Shown here: positions 43,639 to 54,674 of the stretch, piece after piece
Layout of the letters: each line of letters opens with the position of its first letter
Numbering within the stretch: the first letter of the stretch is position 1
Assembly: GCF_003063335.1 (NCBI RefSeq)
Contig: NZ_NERX01000004.1
Span: 186,001 to 250,000 of the forward strand
Direction of reading: 5' to 3'
DNA length: 64,000 nucleotides
Origin: Limnohabitans sp. MMS-10A-192
GTDB taxonomy: Bacteria > Pseudomonadota > Gammaproteobacteria > Burkholderiales > Burkholderiaceae_C
Notes under the pieces: model-generated
Seen by the model: only the letters and a program-made list of their open reading frames with translations
What the model was told of the DNA's origin: nothing
Database searches by the model: none
Translations under genes and position numbers: made by a program

Positions 43639-44925
43639 TCAGAGGTGTCCGTCAAACATCATCACGTCCACCGCATCACCCACAGCCACGTTGCCTTGTG
43701 CATGTCCCAGCACGATCAGGCCGTTGGCCTGCACCATGGAGCTGAGCACACCCGAGCCTTGGTTGCCGGTGATGCTGACCTGCAACTCGCCCGCTGCATT
43801 GGTGCTGACGATGCCGCGCTGGTATTCGGTGCGGCCGGGTTTCTTGCGCAGCGCCTCGGTGCTCTTGGCTTTGAGCAGGGGCAAGGGCGGCGCTTGCCAG
43901 CCCATGAGCTGCTGCAGGGCAGGGCGCACAAAAGCAGCAAACGTCACCATCACCGCCACCGGGTTGCCGGGCAGGCCAAACAGCACGGCTGAGCGCTCAC
44001 CCTGCGTGATGCGGCCCACCGCCATGGGGCGGCCGGGGCGCATGGCGATGCGCCAAAACGCCACATCTCCCAGTTTTTTCATCATGGCCTTGGTGTGGTC
44101 GGCTTCGCCCACGCTGACACCGCCGCTGGTGATGATGGCGTCGGCCTGCGCGGCGGCATCCACAAAGGCTTGCTCCAAGGCCGCCGGGTCGTCGCGCACC
44201 ACACCCATGTCGATCAACTCGCAGCCCAGCGCCTGCACCAGGCCTGCCACGGTGTAGCGGTTGCTGTCGTACACCGCGCCTTCCCGGGGCGCTTCGCCCA
44301 GGCTCAGGATTTCGTCGCCGGTTGAAAAATAGGCTACTTTGGGCCTGCGCCAGACGGTGGCGGTGGGCAGCCCTAGGCTGGCCAGCAAGCCACAGGCGGC
44401 AGGTGTTAATCGGGTTCCCGCTGACAAAGCGGGTTTGCCTGCCATCAGGTCTTCGCCCAACAGGCGGCGGTTGTCGCCCGCTTGCAGCATGCCTGGCGGA
44501 ATGTGGACCGTGTCACCCTCGGTTCTTACCAATTCTTGCGGGGCCACAGTGTCCAGCCCGGCGGGCATGATGGCCCCGGTCATGATGCGCACGCATTGGC
44601 CAGTTTGTACCGTACCTTGCCAGGCGGCGCCTGCGAAGGCGGTGCCCACCACTTGCAGTGGGGTGGGGCGGTCTGTCAGCAGTTGTGCACCGCACAGGGC
44701 GTAGCCGTCCATGGCCGAGTTGTCGTGCGGGGGCACACTGATGGGCGAGACCACATCGTGGGCCAGGATGCGGCCATGTGCCTGCATCAGCGGCACGGTT
44801 TCCAGTTCGCGCACTGGTTGCACCAGTTGGGCCAGAAAGTCGTTCACATGGCGTGCCGACAGGGCTTGCGGGTCGTAGCCTTGCAGGCGTTCGGCGATCT
44901 CGTTCAGGCTGAGGGGCGTGGTCAT
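43639..44925 (-). CDS. moeA: Molybdopterin molybdenumtransferase MoeA
   Basis: The 428-residue enzyme inserts molybdate into adenylated molybdopterin, the last step of molybdenum cofactor assembly. Motifs include PVRELETVPLMQAHGRILAHDVVSP and PPHDNSAMDGYAL in the N-terminal domain, and the MoCF-binding core with TSGGVSVGEADHTK and FGLPGNPVAVMVTFAAFVRP. The ATG at 44925 gives the standard length; the frame extends slightly upstream. It is the last gene of moaA-mobA-moeA on the minus strand, 36 bp after mobA. The final three genes of the pathway (moaBCDE) are not here. Confidence 0.94.
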   Translation of the reverse strand: MTTPLSLNEIAERLQGYDPQALSARHVNDFLAQLVQPVRELETVPLMQAHGRILAHDVVSPISVPPHDNSAMDGYALCGAQLLTDRPTPLQVVGTAFAGAAWQGTVQTGQCVRIMTGAIMPAGLDTVAPQELVRTEGDTVHIPPGMLQAGDNRRLLGEDLMAGKPALSAGTRLTPAACGLLASLGLPTATVWRRPKVAYFSTGDEILSLGEAPREGAVYDSNRYTVAGLVQALGCELIDMGVVRDDPAALEQAFVDAAAQADAIITSGGVSVGEADHTKAMMKKLGDVAFWRIAMRPGRPMAVGRITQGERSAVLFGLPGNPVAVMVTFAAFVRPALQQLMGWQAPPLPLLKAKSTEALRKKPGRTEYQRGIVSTNAAGELQVSITGNQGSGVLSSMVQANGLIVLGHAQGNVAVGDAVDVMMFDGHL

Positions 44926-44961
44926 GGTGATGTTTGCACGGGCGTTGCGAGGCAACGGGCT

Positions 44962-45585
44962 TCAAAGGGCTTCGAGTTGCTGCAGTTCGGCCAGCGTGTT
45001 GGCGTTGGCAAAAGCGTTGGCGCTGTCGCCGCGCTGGTCAAAGGGCACGATGGCGCAGCGGTGCTGGGCCGTCCAAGCGTCGATCTTGCGTCCGCCGCTT
45101 TGGGTGAACTTGACCAGGCTTTCCAGCAAATCGGTTTTGAGCAGGCAAAACACCGGCTGGGCGCGCACCGCGCCATCGGCCTCGGGTGCGGCAGCCATCG
45201 CCATGTCGGCGTCTTGCTCGTCCATGGCTTGGTACAGGCGCTCGACCAAGTCGAGCGGAAACAGGGGCGTGTCGCAGGGTACGGTGAGCAAAAGCGGCGT
45301 TTCGCAGCGCTCCAGGCCCGTGAGGAAACCGGCCAGAGGCCCCGCATAGCCATCGATGCTGTCGGGCCAGACCGGCACACCCAGCGACTCGTAGGCGGCC
45401 AAGTTGCGGTTGGCGTTGATCAGCACTTCTTGCAGTGGCTGGCTTTGCAGCTGCAGGCGCATGAGCGTTTGCAGCGCCAGCGGCAAGCCGTGAAAGTTTT
45501 GCATGCCTTTATCTATGCCGCCCATGCGTGAGCCGCGCCCGCCCGCCAAAATCAGGCCTGTGATGGCCGGTGTTGTGTGGTTCAT
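44962..45585 (-). CDS. mobA: Molybdenum cofactor guanylyltransferase
   Basis: The 207-residue enzyme attaches GMP to molybdopterin to form the bis-MGD cofactor used by DMSO-reductase-type molybdoenzymes. It has the nucleotidyltransferase signature [19 protein letters not shown] near residue 11, then [11 protein letters not shown] and the metal-binding Asp in [16 protein letters not shown]. Length is typical for MobA. The gene lies 5 bp after moaA and 36 bp before moeA, clearly in one operon. It implies this organism contains MGD-dependent enzymes, for example nitrate reductase or formate dehydrogenase. Confidence 0.93.
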   Translation of the reverse strand: MNHTTPAITGLILAGGRGSRMGGIDKGMQNFHGLPLALQTLMRLQLQSQPLQEVLINANRNLAAYESLGVPVWPDSIDGYAGPLAGFLTGLERCETPLLLTVPCDTPLFPLDLVERLYQAMDEQDADMAMAAAPEADGAVRAQPVFCLLKTDLLESLVKFTQSGGRKIDAWTAQHRCAIVPFDQRGDSANAFANANTLAELQQLEAL

Positions 45586-45590
45586 GGCGT

Positions 45591-46733
45591 TCAGCCTCCG
45601 ATGTAGCTCATTTCCACCCGGCGGCCGGGGCCGCTGGCGGTGTCCGGCCCGCGCAGGCTGCGCAGCACCGAATATTGGTCAGTCCGCCCGCGCCAGATGG
45701 CGTCCACCGTGGCGGCCAGCGCGCTGTCGCTTTGCGCCGGGTCACGCAGCAGCTGGCGCAGGTCATAGCCCTGGCTGGCAAACAGGCACAGGTACAAGCG
45801 GCCTTCGGTGGACAAACGGGCGCGGTTGCAGTCTCCGCAAAAGGCCTGCGTCACGCTGCTGATCACACCGATCTCGCCCAGCGACGGGTCGTGTTCACCC
45901 TGTGCGTTGGCGTAGCCCCAGCGCTCGGCGGTCTCGCCCGGGGCGGCCGGGTCCAGCTGCACCAGCGGCAGCTCGGCATTCAGCAGGCGCACCACCTCGG
46001 CGCTGGGCAGCACCTCGTCCATGCACCAGCCATTGGTCGCACCCACGTCCATGTATTCAATGAAGCGCAGCACAATGCCCGTGCCCAGTAAATGCCGGGC
46101 CATCGGCAAAATTTCGTGCTCGTTGGTGCCGCGCTTGACGACCATGTTCACCTTGATCGGCCCCAGGCCAGCGGCCTGCGCAGCTTCGATCCCGGCCAGC
46201 ACATCGGCTACCGGAAAATCCACATCGTTCATTTGGCGGAAGATGGTGTCGTCCAGCCCGTCCAGGCTCACCGTCACGCGTTGCAGGCCCGCGTCTTTCA
46301 GGCTTTGGGCCTTGCGCGCCAGCAGCGAGCCGTTGGTGGTGAGCGTCAAATCCAGCGGCTGGCCGTCGGGCGTGCGCAGGGCCGCCAGTTGTTCGATCAG
46401 AATTTCGATGTTCTTGCGCAGCAGCGGCTCGCCGCCCGTGAGGCGGATTTTGCGCACGCCCCGGCCCACAAAAACGGTGGCGATGCGGGTGATTTCTTCA
46501 AAGCTCAGCAGGTGGCTGTGCGGCAGGTAGGCGTAGTCCTTGTCAAAGACTTCCTTGGGCATGCAGTAACTGCAGCGGAAGTTGCACCGGTCCGTGACGC
46601 TGATCCGCAAATCGGTCAGCGGACGTCGCAGGCCGTCCAGGGGCAAAGTGCTCAGGTCATGACCCGCCAAGACGGGGGGCAAAGGCAAGCTGGGGTGGCG
46701 CTGGTCAACCAGCGGAATGACGCGTTCAGACAT
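45591..46733 (-). CDS. moaA: GTP 3',8-cyclase MoaA
   Basis: The 380-residue radical-SAM enzyme converts GTP to the first intermediate of molybdopterin synthesis. The N-terminal [4Fe-4S] cluster site is [13 protein letters not shown] (CX3CX2C), and the C-terminal cluster is provided by FCGDCNRAR and later Cys in RLYLCLF; the protein ends in GG, as expected. The ATG at 46733 gives a 12-residue shorter and family-like protein than the upstream codon at 46766. It is first in the moaA-mobA-moeA operon and has a repeat element just upstream. Confidence 0.94.
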   Translation of the reverse strand: MSERVIPLVDQRHPSLPLPPVLAGHDLSTLPLDGLRRPLTDLRISVTDRCNFRCSYCMPKEVFDKDYAYLPHSHLLSFEEITRIATVFVGRGVRKIRLTGGEPLLRKNIEILIEQLAALRTPDGQPLDLTLTTNGSLLARKAQSLKDAGLQRVTVSLDGLDDTIFRQMNDVDFPVADVLAGIEAAQAAGLGPIKVNMVVKRGTNEHEILPMARHLLGTGIVLRFIEYMDVGATNGWCMDEVLPSAEVVRLLNAELPLVQLDPAAPGETAERWGYANAQGEHDPSLGEIGVISSVTQAFCGDCNRARLSTEGRLYLCLFASQGYDLRQLLRDPAQSDSALAATVDAIWRGRTDQYSVLRSLRGPDTASGPGRRVEMSYIGG

Positions 46734-46788
46734 GGTCTCGATTGTGCCCCAGCCTCCGCGCCCCATGGATCACCTCGCGGGAAGACCC

Positions 46789-46935
46789 TTGCATTTGTCA
46801 CCCCGGGCGAAGACCCGGGGTCCATCTCTCTTGCATGCCATGGATCCCGGATCAAGTCCGGGATGATGAATGCATGGATCCCGGATCAAGTTCGGGATGA
46901 CCAATGCATGGATCCCAGCTCAAATCGAGGGAGCC
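46789..46935. repeat. Interspersed 94-bp-type repeat, second locus
   Basis: This stretch upstream of moaA contains one complete unit with both dyads (CCCCGGG...CCCGGGG and ATCCCGGATCAAGTCCGGGAT) and two decayed copies of the second dyad. It is the same family as the tandem repeats at 6532-6870, about 40 kb away. It fills the gap between the moaA promoter region and the 3' end of the aldehyde dehydrogenase gene. Confidence 0.88.
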
Positions 46936-46991
46936 AAAGCTTGGAGCGCCCATGAATTGGGGGGTACACAAAGGGGTTGAACCCAGTGGCT

Positions 46992-48425
46992 TCAGCCGTG
47001 CTGAATGGCCACCGTCTTGAGGGTGGTGAAGCCCAGCAGCGCCTCAAAGCCTTTTTCGCGGCCATAGCCCGAAGACTTGACCCCGCCAAAGGGCAGCTCC
47101 ACGCCACCGCCTGCGCCGTAGTTGTTGATGAACACCTGACCGCTGCGCACGCGCTTGGCCATGCGGAACTGGCGGCCACCATCGCGTGTCCAGATACCGG
47201 CCACCAATCCAAACTCAGTAGCGTTGGCCAATTCGATCGCGTGGTCTTCGTCGGTGAAGCACATGGCCGAAAGCACCGGGCCAAAGACTTCTTCTTGCGC
47301 CAAACGGTGCATCACCGGCACATCGCGCAACAAGGTGGGGGCCTGGTAAAAACCACCCGCAGGCACGCCCGCAGCAATTTGCCCTTGGGCCACGGTGGCG
47401 ATGCCATCCGCCTTGGCCTGGTCCAAAAAGCCGGTGACGCGCTCCAACTGGCTGGCGCGGATCAAGGGCCCCAAGTCCAGGTTCATGGCGGCAGAGCCCA
47501 CTTGCAGGCGGCTGAAAGCCTCGCCCAAGCGCTTCAAAAGCGGTTCGTAAATGCCTTGCTGAATCAGCACGCGTGAGCCCGCGCTGCAGGTCTGGCCCGA
47601 GTTCTGCACGATGGCGTTGACCACCACCGGAATCGCCGCGTCCAGGTCGGCGTCGTCAAAAATGATCTGCGGGCTTTTGCCGCCCAGCTCCAGTGTCACG
47701 GGGCAGTGCCGCTCAGCCGCCACTTGCTGGATGAGCGTGCCCACGCGGGGGCTGCCGGTGAAGCTGATGTGGTCAATGCCTGGGTGGCGGGCCAGCGCGT
47801 CGCCCACCTCATGGCCGTAACCGGTGACGATGTTGATGGCCCCCGGCGGGAAACCCACCTCGGAGGCCAGCTGTGCCACGCGAATGAGCGATAGGCAAGC
47901 GTCTTCGGCCGGTTTGACCACGCAGGCATTGCCTGCCGCCAAAGCGCCGCCCACGCTGCGCCCAAAAATTTGCATCGGGTAGTTCCAGGGGATTACATGG
48001 CCCGTCACGCCATGCGGCTCGCGCCAAGTCAGCACGCTGTAGCCGTTTTGGTAGGGCAGGGTCTCGCCGTGCAGCTTGTCGCAGGCCCCGGCATAAAACT
48101 CAAAGTAACGCGCCAAAGCCACCGAGTCTGCAGCGGCCTGCTTGGTGGGCTTGCCGCAATCGCGCTGCTCCAGGGCGGCCAGTTCGGCGGCGTGCTCGCT
48201 CACTTTTTGCGACAGCTTCATGAGCAAGCGGCCGCGCTCCACGGCGGTCAGCTTGCCCCAAGGGCCGTTGAAGGCTGCCCGAGCCGCTTGCACGGCGGCA
48301 TCGATGTCGGCCGCCTGGCTGCGCGGGATCTGATCGAACACCTGTCCGTCAGACGGGTCGAGCACATCGATGGTTTGCCTTGCCAGGGCGGGGACGGATT
48401 GGTTGGCGATGAAATTCAGTTGCAT
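46992..48425 (-). CDS. NAD(P)-dependent aldehyde dehydrogenase (betaine/ALDH family)
   Basis: The 477-residue enzyme oxidises an aldehyde to the acid. It has the conserved WNYPMQIFGRSVGGALAAGNACVVKPAE segment, the catalytic Glu region VTLELGGKSPQIIFDDAD, and the catalytic Cys in NSGQTCSAGSRVLIQ. The C-terminal PFGGVKSSGYGREKG block is standard. It resembles the betaine-aldehyde or aminoaldehyde group, but substrate identity is not readable. The ATG at 48425 is preferred to 48500, because the family start follows it. It is divergent from ppa and likely monocistronic. Confidence 0.88.
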   Translation of the reverse strand: MQLNFIANQSVPALARQTIDVLDPSDGQVFDQIPRSQAADIDAAVQAARAAFNGPWGKLTAVERGRLLMKLSQKVSEHAAELAALEQRDCGKPTKQAAADSVALARYFEFYAGACDKLHGETLPYQNGYSVLTWREPHGVTGHVIPWNYPMQIFGRSVGGALAAGNACVVKPAEDACLSLIRVAQLASEVGFPPGAINIVTGYGHEVGDALARHPGIDHISFTGSPRVGTLIQQVAAERHCPVTLELGGKSPQIIFDDADLDAAIPVVVNAIVQNSGQTCSAGSRVLIQQGIYEPLLKRLGEAFSRLQVGSAAMNLDLGPLIRASQLERVTGFLDQAKADGIATVAQGQIAAGVPAGGFYQAPTLLRDVPVMHRLAQEEVFGPVLSAMCFTDEDHAIELANATEFGLVAGIWTRDGGRQFRMAKRVRSGQVFINNYGAGGGVELPFGGVKSSGYGREKGFEALLGFTTLKTVAIQHG

Positions 48426-48570
48426 GGGCCCGATTGTGATCCCCACACAGTTTTTGGAAATCACGCCAGAGACAGCCTCAAACCGCTGGGGGAGGCGCAA
48501 GCCCGGTGAAAGTAAAATCGGGGTTAATCCCTAGGATTCCAATTCCCTCAACTTTTCCAACGAGACAACC

Positions 48571-49101
48571 ATGTCCCTGAACAAAGTCACCCCTGGCAGC
48601 AAAGTTCCTGAAGCGTTCAACGTGATCATCGAAATCCCGATGAACTCCGACCCTGTGAAGTACGAAGTGGACAAAGAGTCCGGCGCTTTGTTTGTGGACC
48701 GCTTCATGGGCACCGCCATGCACTACCCCACCAACTATGGCTATGTGCCCCAGACCATCGCCGGTGACGGTGACCCGGTCGACGTGTTGGTGATGACCCC
48801 TTTCCCACTGCCCCCAGGTGTGGTCGTGCCTTGCCGCGCCATTGGTATCTTGCTGATGGAAGACGAAGGCGGCATGGACGGCAAAGTCCTGGCTGTGCCC
48901 ACCGAAAAAATCCTGGCCAGCTACGCCAAGATCAAGTCGTTGGACGACATCCATGAGTTGCAACTCAAGCAAATCGCCCACTTTTTTGAGCACTACAAAG
49001 ACCTCGAAAAAGGCAAATGGGTCAAGGTCAAGGGTTGGGAAGGCATTGAGTCGGCCCACAAGGAAATCCTGGACGGCATCGCCAACTACAACAAGGCCTG
49101 A
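48571..49101 (+). CDS. ppa: Inorganic pyrophosphatase
   Basis: The 176-residue family I enzyme hydrolyses pyrophosphate, pulling biosynthetic reactions forward. The catalytic segment DGDPVDVLVMTPFPL holds the Asp metal ligands, and PGVVVPCRAIGILLMEDEGGMDGK continues the active site. It begins MSLNKVTPGSKVPEAFNVIIEIPMNS as expected. Length matches other Burkholderiales Ppa proteins. The transcript ends at two hairpins, the second a strong terminator. The gene appears monocistronic. Neighbours give no special context. Confidence 0.95.
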   Translation: MSLNKVTPGSKVPEAFNVIIEIPMNSDPVKYEVDKESGALFVDRFMGTAMHYPTNYGYVPQTIAGDGDPVDVLVMTPFPLPPGVVVPCRAIGILLMEDEGGMDGKVLAVPTEKILASYAKIKSLDDIHELQLKQIAHFFEHYKDLEKGKWVKVKGWEGIESAHKEILDGIANYNKA

Positions 49102-49145
49102 TCGCCGGTCTCAACGGCTTCTGCTGGAAGCCGTTGAAATCTCCC

Positions 49146-49184
49146 AAAACGCCTGTGCGGTACAAACCGTGCAGGCGTTTTTTT
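49146..49184 (+). terminator. Terminator after ppa
   Basis: AAAACGCCTG pairs with CAGGCGTTTT around an internally paired loop, followed by more T. A second stem, CAACGGCTT/AAGCCGTTG at 49112-49136, precedes it. The convergent FemAB-like gene ends just beyond. Confidence 0.85.
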
Positions 49185-50358
49185 ATGGGCCTTTCTTCAG
49201 GGGGGAATGCTGGTGCAAGGCGTCCAGATAGTTCTCCACCCCCGCTTTTTCCCGCTCCAAAAACCGCGCCACCGCTTCTGAAAACGCTGGGTGTGCCAGC
49301 CAGTGCGCGCTGTGGGTGGGGGTGGGCAGCAGGGCGCGGGCCATTTTGTGTTCGCCTTGTGCGCCGCCTTCAAAGCGCTTAAGGCCGTGCTGGATGCACC
49401 ACTCGATGGGCTGGTAGTAGCAGGCTTCAAAGTGCAGGCAGTCCACCCGGGCCAGTGCCCCCCAATAGCGGCCATAGGCCACTTCGGGCTGGCCTTGGGC
49501 GTCCAGGTGCAGGCCGATCAGGCTGATGCCAATCGGCTGCGTTTCGTGTTCGGCCACAAACAACAGCCAGTTGGCGGCCATGTCGGTGCGCATGGCCTCA
49601 AAAAACGCCGGGGTCAGGTAGGGCGGGTTACCGTGTTCCCAATAGGTTTGCTGATAGCAGCGCAGCAGCAGGGCCCAGTCGCCTTCCGTCATGTCGGGGC
49701 CGCGCACGGCGCGAAACGTCACGCCCGCCTCCTGCACTTTGCGGCGTTCCTGCCGGATTTTTTTGCGCTTTTCTTGCGTCAGGCTGGCCAAAAAGTCATC
49801 GAAGTCGCGCCAGCCTTGGTTTTGCCAATGAAACTGCACCTGGTCGCGCTGCAGCAGTCCGGCTTGCTCGCAGGCTTGCAGGTCTTGCGGGCTGCCAAAC
49901 AGGATGTGCAGGGACGGGATGCCGTTGCTTTGGCAAATGTCCAGCAAGGCGGCCAGCAGGGCTTGGCGGGCGTCGTCTGACTCGGCCAGCAAGCGGCTGC
50001 CGGGCACGGGTGTGAAGGGCGAGGCGACCAGGGCTTTGGGGTAGTAGTCGAGGCCATGGCGCTGGTAGGCGTCGGCCCAGGCGTGGTCAAACACGTATTC
50101 GCCGCGCGAATGGGTCTTGATGTAGAGCGGGCAAGCGGCGGCCAACACATCGCCTTGCGCGGTGCTGCGCCACAGGCTGATGACTTGGAGCGTCCAGCCG
50201 GTCTCGGGCGCGGCCGATTGGCTGGTCTGCATGGCCGACAAATAGGCATGTTGCATGAAGGGGGAGGGCGCATCTTGCCGGGCGAGCAAATCGTTCCAGG
50301 CTTCAGGCGCGATGGCGCTCAGGTCGTCTTGCACCCGGGTGACATAATTCAAGCTCAC
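49183..50358 (-). CDS. FemAB/GNAT-like peptidogalycan-type acyltransferase (COG3146)
   Basis: The 391-residue cytosolic protein belongs to the DUF482/COG3146 family of GNAT-fold proteins, with LTQEKRKKIRQERRKVQEAGVTFRAVRG in the middle and YYQPIEWCIQHGLKRFEGGAQGEHKMARALLPTPTHSAHWL near the end. Members have been annotated as 'peptidogalycan biosynthesis' proteins, without proven function. The GTG at 50358 with CTGGAA just upstream is proposed; a GTG at 50370 is also possible. It is divergent from nadE, whose start lies 17 bp away. An N-acyltransferase role is inferred from fold only. Confidence 0.8.
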   Translation of the reverse strand: MSLNYVTRVQDDLSAIAPEAWNDLLARQDAPSPFMQHAYLSAMQTSQSAAPETGWTLQVISLWRSTAQGDVLAAACPLYIKTHSRGEYVFDHAWADAYQRHGLDYYPKALVASPFTPVPGSRLLAESDDARQALLAALLDICQSNGIPSLHILFGSPQDLQACEQAGLLQRDQVQFHWQNQGWRDFDDFLASLTQEKRKKIRQERRKVQEAGVTFRAVRGPDMTEGDWALLLRCYQQTYWEHGNPPYLTPAFFEAMRTDMAANWLLFVAEHETQPIGISLIGLHLDAQGQPEVAYGRYWGALARVDCLHFEACYYQPIEWCIQHGLKRFEGGAQGEHKMARALLPTPTHSAHWLAHPAFSEAVARFLEREKAGVENYLDALHQHSPLKKGP

Positions 50359-50374
50359 ATTTTCCAGCACCTGT

Positions 50375-52407
<2,033 letters not shown>

Positions 52408-52460
52408 TCCCCACCAAGTCAGTGGGCTTTGGCGTTTTGCCACAGCCCCAGCTGGCTGGG

Positions 52461-53048
52461 TCAGATCAATTCAGTTCGAGCGGGCAGGCTCATGCCCGAT
52501 TGTTCAACCAGCAACTGGAGCAAAGCCAGAGGCTCTGTGGCCGTGGTCACCAGTTCTGTTTGCCACGTGCCCATGAAGTCATGTGACACAACTTGATCGA
52601 TGAAGGCCATCAGGCTGTCGTAATAGCCATGGCAGTTCAAGATGCCAATGGGTTTATCGTGGTAACCCAGTTGGCGCCAGGTCCAGACTTCAAACAACTC
52701 TTCAAAGGTGCCGATGCCGCCAGGCAAGGCCAAAAACGCATCGGCTTTCTCGGCCATCATTCTTTTGCGTTCATGCATGGTGTCCACCACATGCAGTTCG
52801 GTCAGGCCGTGATGCGCCCATTCTTTTTCAACCAAGGCGGTGGGGATGATGCCGACGACTTGTCCACCAGCGGCCAGGGTGGCCTGAGCGACGATGCCCA
52901 TCAGGCCGTTGCGGCCACCGCCGTAAACAAGTTGCCCGCCGTGTGCGCCTATCCAGGTGCCGACTTGTCTTGCCATTTCGGCAAAACGAGGGTCATCGCC
53001 GTTGCGTGAGCCACAGTAAACGCAGATGGAAAATGCAGGTGCCTTCAT
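52461..53048 (-). CDS. LOG family protein (cytokinin riboside 5'-monophosphate phosphoribohydrolase type)
   Basis: The 195-residue Rossmann-fold protein has the LOG signatures GGGRNGLMG near residue 43 and PGGIGTFEELFEVWTWRQ near residue 108. LOG proteins cleave nucleoside monophosphates (such as AMP or cytokinin precursors) to the base and ribose 5-phosphate; many bacterial members have this activity. The ATG at 53048 gives the usual N terminus SICVYCGSRNGDDP. It lies 14 bp after dgkA, last in a long minus-strand operon led by a sigma factor. Physiological role in this organism is unknown. Confidence 0.9.
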   Translation of the reverse strand: MKAPAFSICVYCGSRNGDDPRFAEMARQVGTWIGAHGGQLVYGGGRNGLMGIVAQATLAAGGQVVGIIPTALVEKEWAHHGLTELHVVDTMHERKRMMAEKADAFLALPGGIGTFEELFEVWTWRQLGYHDKPIGILNCHGYYDSLMAFIDQVVSHDFMGTWQTELVTTATEPLALLQLLVEQSGMSLPARTELI

Positions 53049-53062
53049 GTCGAAGCGCTTGT

Positions 53063-53467
53063 TCAGGCCCGCAGGGCCTGGAGGATGGCCGCTGTCCAAA
53101 TGCCGACGCACAGCAACAAGCTGAGCAAAACGGCTGCGCTGCCCATGTCTTTCGCACGTTTGGACAAGTCATGCCACTCGGGGCCGATGCGATCGATGGC
53201 CGACTCAATGCCCGTGTTGAGCAGCTCGACAATCATGACCAGTAAAACCGAGCCGACCAGCAATGCTGTCTCTGGCCAGCTTTGCCCGAGCCAAAAAGCC
53301 ATGGGTATCAGAGCCATCGCAGCCACGGCTTCTTGGCGAAAAGCAGTCTCGTGCCAACCGGCTTTCAGCCCCTGAATCGAATAGCCACCGGCATGGAAAA
53401 CACGGCTCAGGCCTTTGCGTGTTTTTTGAGCATTAACGGATTCTTTGGATGGGGTCTTGTCAAACAT
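53063..53467 (-). CDS. dgkA: Diacylglycerol kinase
   Basis: The 134-residue protein is the small three-helix membrane kinase that phosphorylates diacylglycerol (or undecaprenol), recycling lipid during membrane-derived oligosaccharide or LPS decoration. It has the DgkA signature VELLNTGIESAIDRIGPEWHDLSKRAKDMGSAAV and three hydrophobic spans. The N terminus is about 12 residues longer than E. coli DgkA. The ATG at 53467 was chosen over 53518. It lies 14 bp before the LOG gene and 17 bp after the RDD gene, clearly within the operon. Confidence 0.93.
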   Translation of the reverse strand: MFDKTPSKESVNAQKTRKGLSRVFHAGGYSIQGLKAGWHETAFRQEAVAAMALIPMAFWLGQSWPETALLVGSVLLVMIVELLNTGIESAIDRIGPEWHDLSKRAKDMGSAAVLLSLLLCVGIWTAAILQALRA

Positions 53468-53484
53468 GGTGCAGGAAAAATGCG

Positions 53485-53994
53485 TTATGCGGCTGAGATC
53501 AATCGGGTGCCAGCCCATGCATCATGCCAAAACTGTTTTTGAGGGTGAAATCGGCTCAGCAAGGCCCAGATCACGATCCATCCGAGTGTGATCACACCCA
53601 CTTCGGCAGCAGGCAAGGCAAAGGGCACGGTGAACGCCAAAGGCGGTAGGAACCAAGCCCAACTGAGCAGATAGCGAAGAAGCGCACGAGCCTGTGATAG
53701 AGGCTGGCCATGTGCATCAACAGCACGGATGTGCCAAGTTTTCATGGCCAGGGTTTGGCCGCGAGACCAAAACCATGTGAAGTAAATGCCCAGAACCAGA
53801 AACAAGAACGCTTGCATGCCCGGGCGGTGGTCCAGGGCGTGTTTTGTTTGGCTGAGTGTGCTGAAAAGATAACCCGAAATAAAGACGACGCCAAAAAGCA
53901 GCATGCCTTCGTAAAGCCAGCAGGCCATACGACGTTTCAAGGAAGGTGCAGTCAAATCGGTGGGTGTCTTCACAACGGGATCATGTTTCGTCAC
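53485..53994 (-). CDS. RDD family membrane protein
   Basis: The 169-residue protein has the RDD-type arrangement of about three hydrophobic segments, starting with PSLKRRMACWLYEGMLLFGVVFISGYLF. The Arg and downstream W in FWSRGQTLAMKTWHIRAVDAHGQP are typical of the family; the classic N-terminal R-D-D motif appears degenerate (RRMACWLYE). RDD proteins are inner-membrane proteins of uncertain function, some tied to ion homeostasis or respiratory complexes. The gene overlaps the DUF3106 stop by 4 bp (ATGA), which supports co-translation in the operon. Confidence 0.85.
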   Translation of the reverse strand: MTKHDPVVKTPTDLTAPSLKRRMACWLYEGMLLFGVVFISGYLFSTLSQTKHALDHRPGMQAFLFLVLGIYFTWFWSRGQTLAMKTWHIRAVDAHGQPLSQARALLRYLLSWAWFLPPLAFTVPFALPAAEVGVITLGWIVIWALLSRFHPQKQFWHDAWAGTRLISAA

Positions 53995-54674
53995 GAGGAA
54001 GAGCCTTCGGTGTGCGCGGGAGAGTCCATCGGTTGCTGGCTGTCGACCGCTTTAGGGGCTTTGGGTAGCAGGGTTTTCCGGTCCAATGGCGGTGCACTGG
54101 CGCCTGGGCGGGTGATGTCCTTGGCACTGTCGATTGTGCGCGCTTGCGGAGCCAGCAAACGAAGAGTTTCAGCGGGTTTGGAGATGGTGGCCGCACTTTT
54201 CGAGGGGCCGGTGGCACCAACAGAGAGCAAGCGCTTGTCTTCCGCAGACAGTGCTTGATAGGCTTCCCATTTGGCTCTCTTGTCCTCTTTGGGCAAGCTT
54301 TGTATGGCGTTGAAGTTGAACCGTGCGTGGTTGCGTTGCTGGGGGCTCAAGGCGACCCAATCGGCCATGCGTGTGTGCATGGTGCTTTGCTCATTGGCCG
54401 GCAATTGGCTGAAGTTTTGGGAAATGGCCAGCCATTTGCTCTGTTGCTGAGGTGTCAAGCTGCCCCATTGCGCAGCCAAGGGTGCTAAGGCTTGCTTTTG
54501 CTGAGACTTGAGCTCATGCCAGTGGCTGCCCGCCGCGGTCGCATTCGGGGTGGCTGGTGTAACAGCGGGCACTGTTTGAGCGGCACTGACGAAAAACCAG
54601 GCACCCAGCGCGATGCCGCAGCACAGTTTGAGCATGACGGCACAGTGCATGGCGTTTTTCGAAACTTCAGTCAT
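53991..54674 (-). CDS. DUF3106 family exported protein
   Basis: The 227-residue protein has a signal-peptide or anchor region (residues 9-28, CAVMLKLCCGIALGAWFFVSAAQ) followed by a Gln/Lys-rich helical region with repeats of the DUF3106 type: LSPQQRNHARFNFNAI, LPANEQSTMHTRMADWVALSPQQ and LAAQWGSLTPQQQSKWL. Such domains look like small helical, possibly periplasmic, modules reminiscent of Spy-like chaperones. It overlaps the DUF3619 gene by 8 bp. Its linkage to a sigma factor suggests a role in envelope sensing, which is inference. Confidence 0.85.
   Translation of the reverse strand: MTEVSKNAMHCAVMLKLCCGIALGAWFFVSAAQTVPAVTPATPNATAAGSHWHELKSQQKQALAPLAAQWGSLTPQQQSKWLAISQNFSQLPANEQSTMHTRMADWVALSPQQRNHARFNFNAIQSLPKEDKRAKWEAYQALSAEDKRLLSVGATGPSKSAATISKPAETLRLLAPQARTIDSAKDITRPGASAPPLDRKTLLPKAPKAVDSQQPMDSPAHTEGSSS

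Noticed and set aside
52408..52460. Terminator between glnB and the LOG gene
   Set aside because: Only a 5-bp stem (CCCAC/GTGGG) without a T run was found, so no intrinsic terminator can be claimed.
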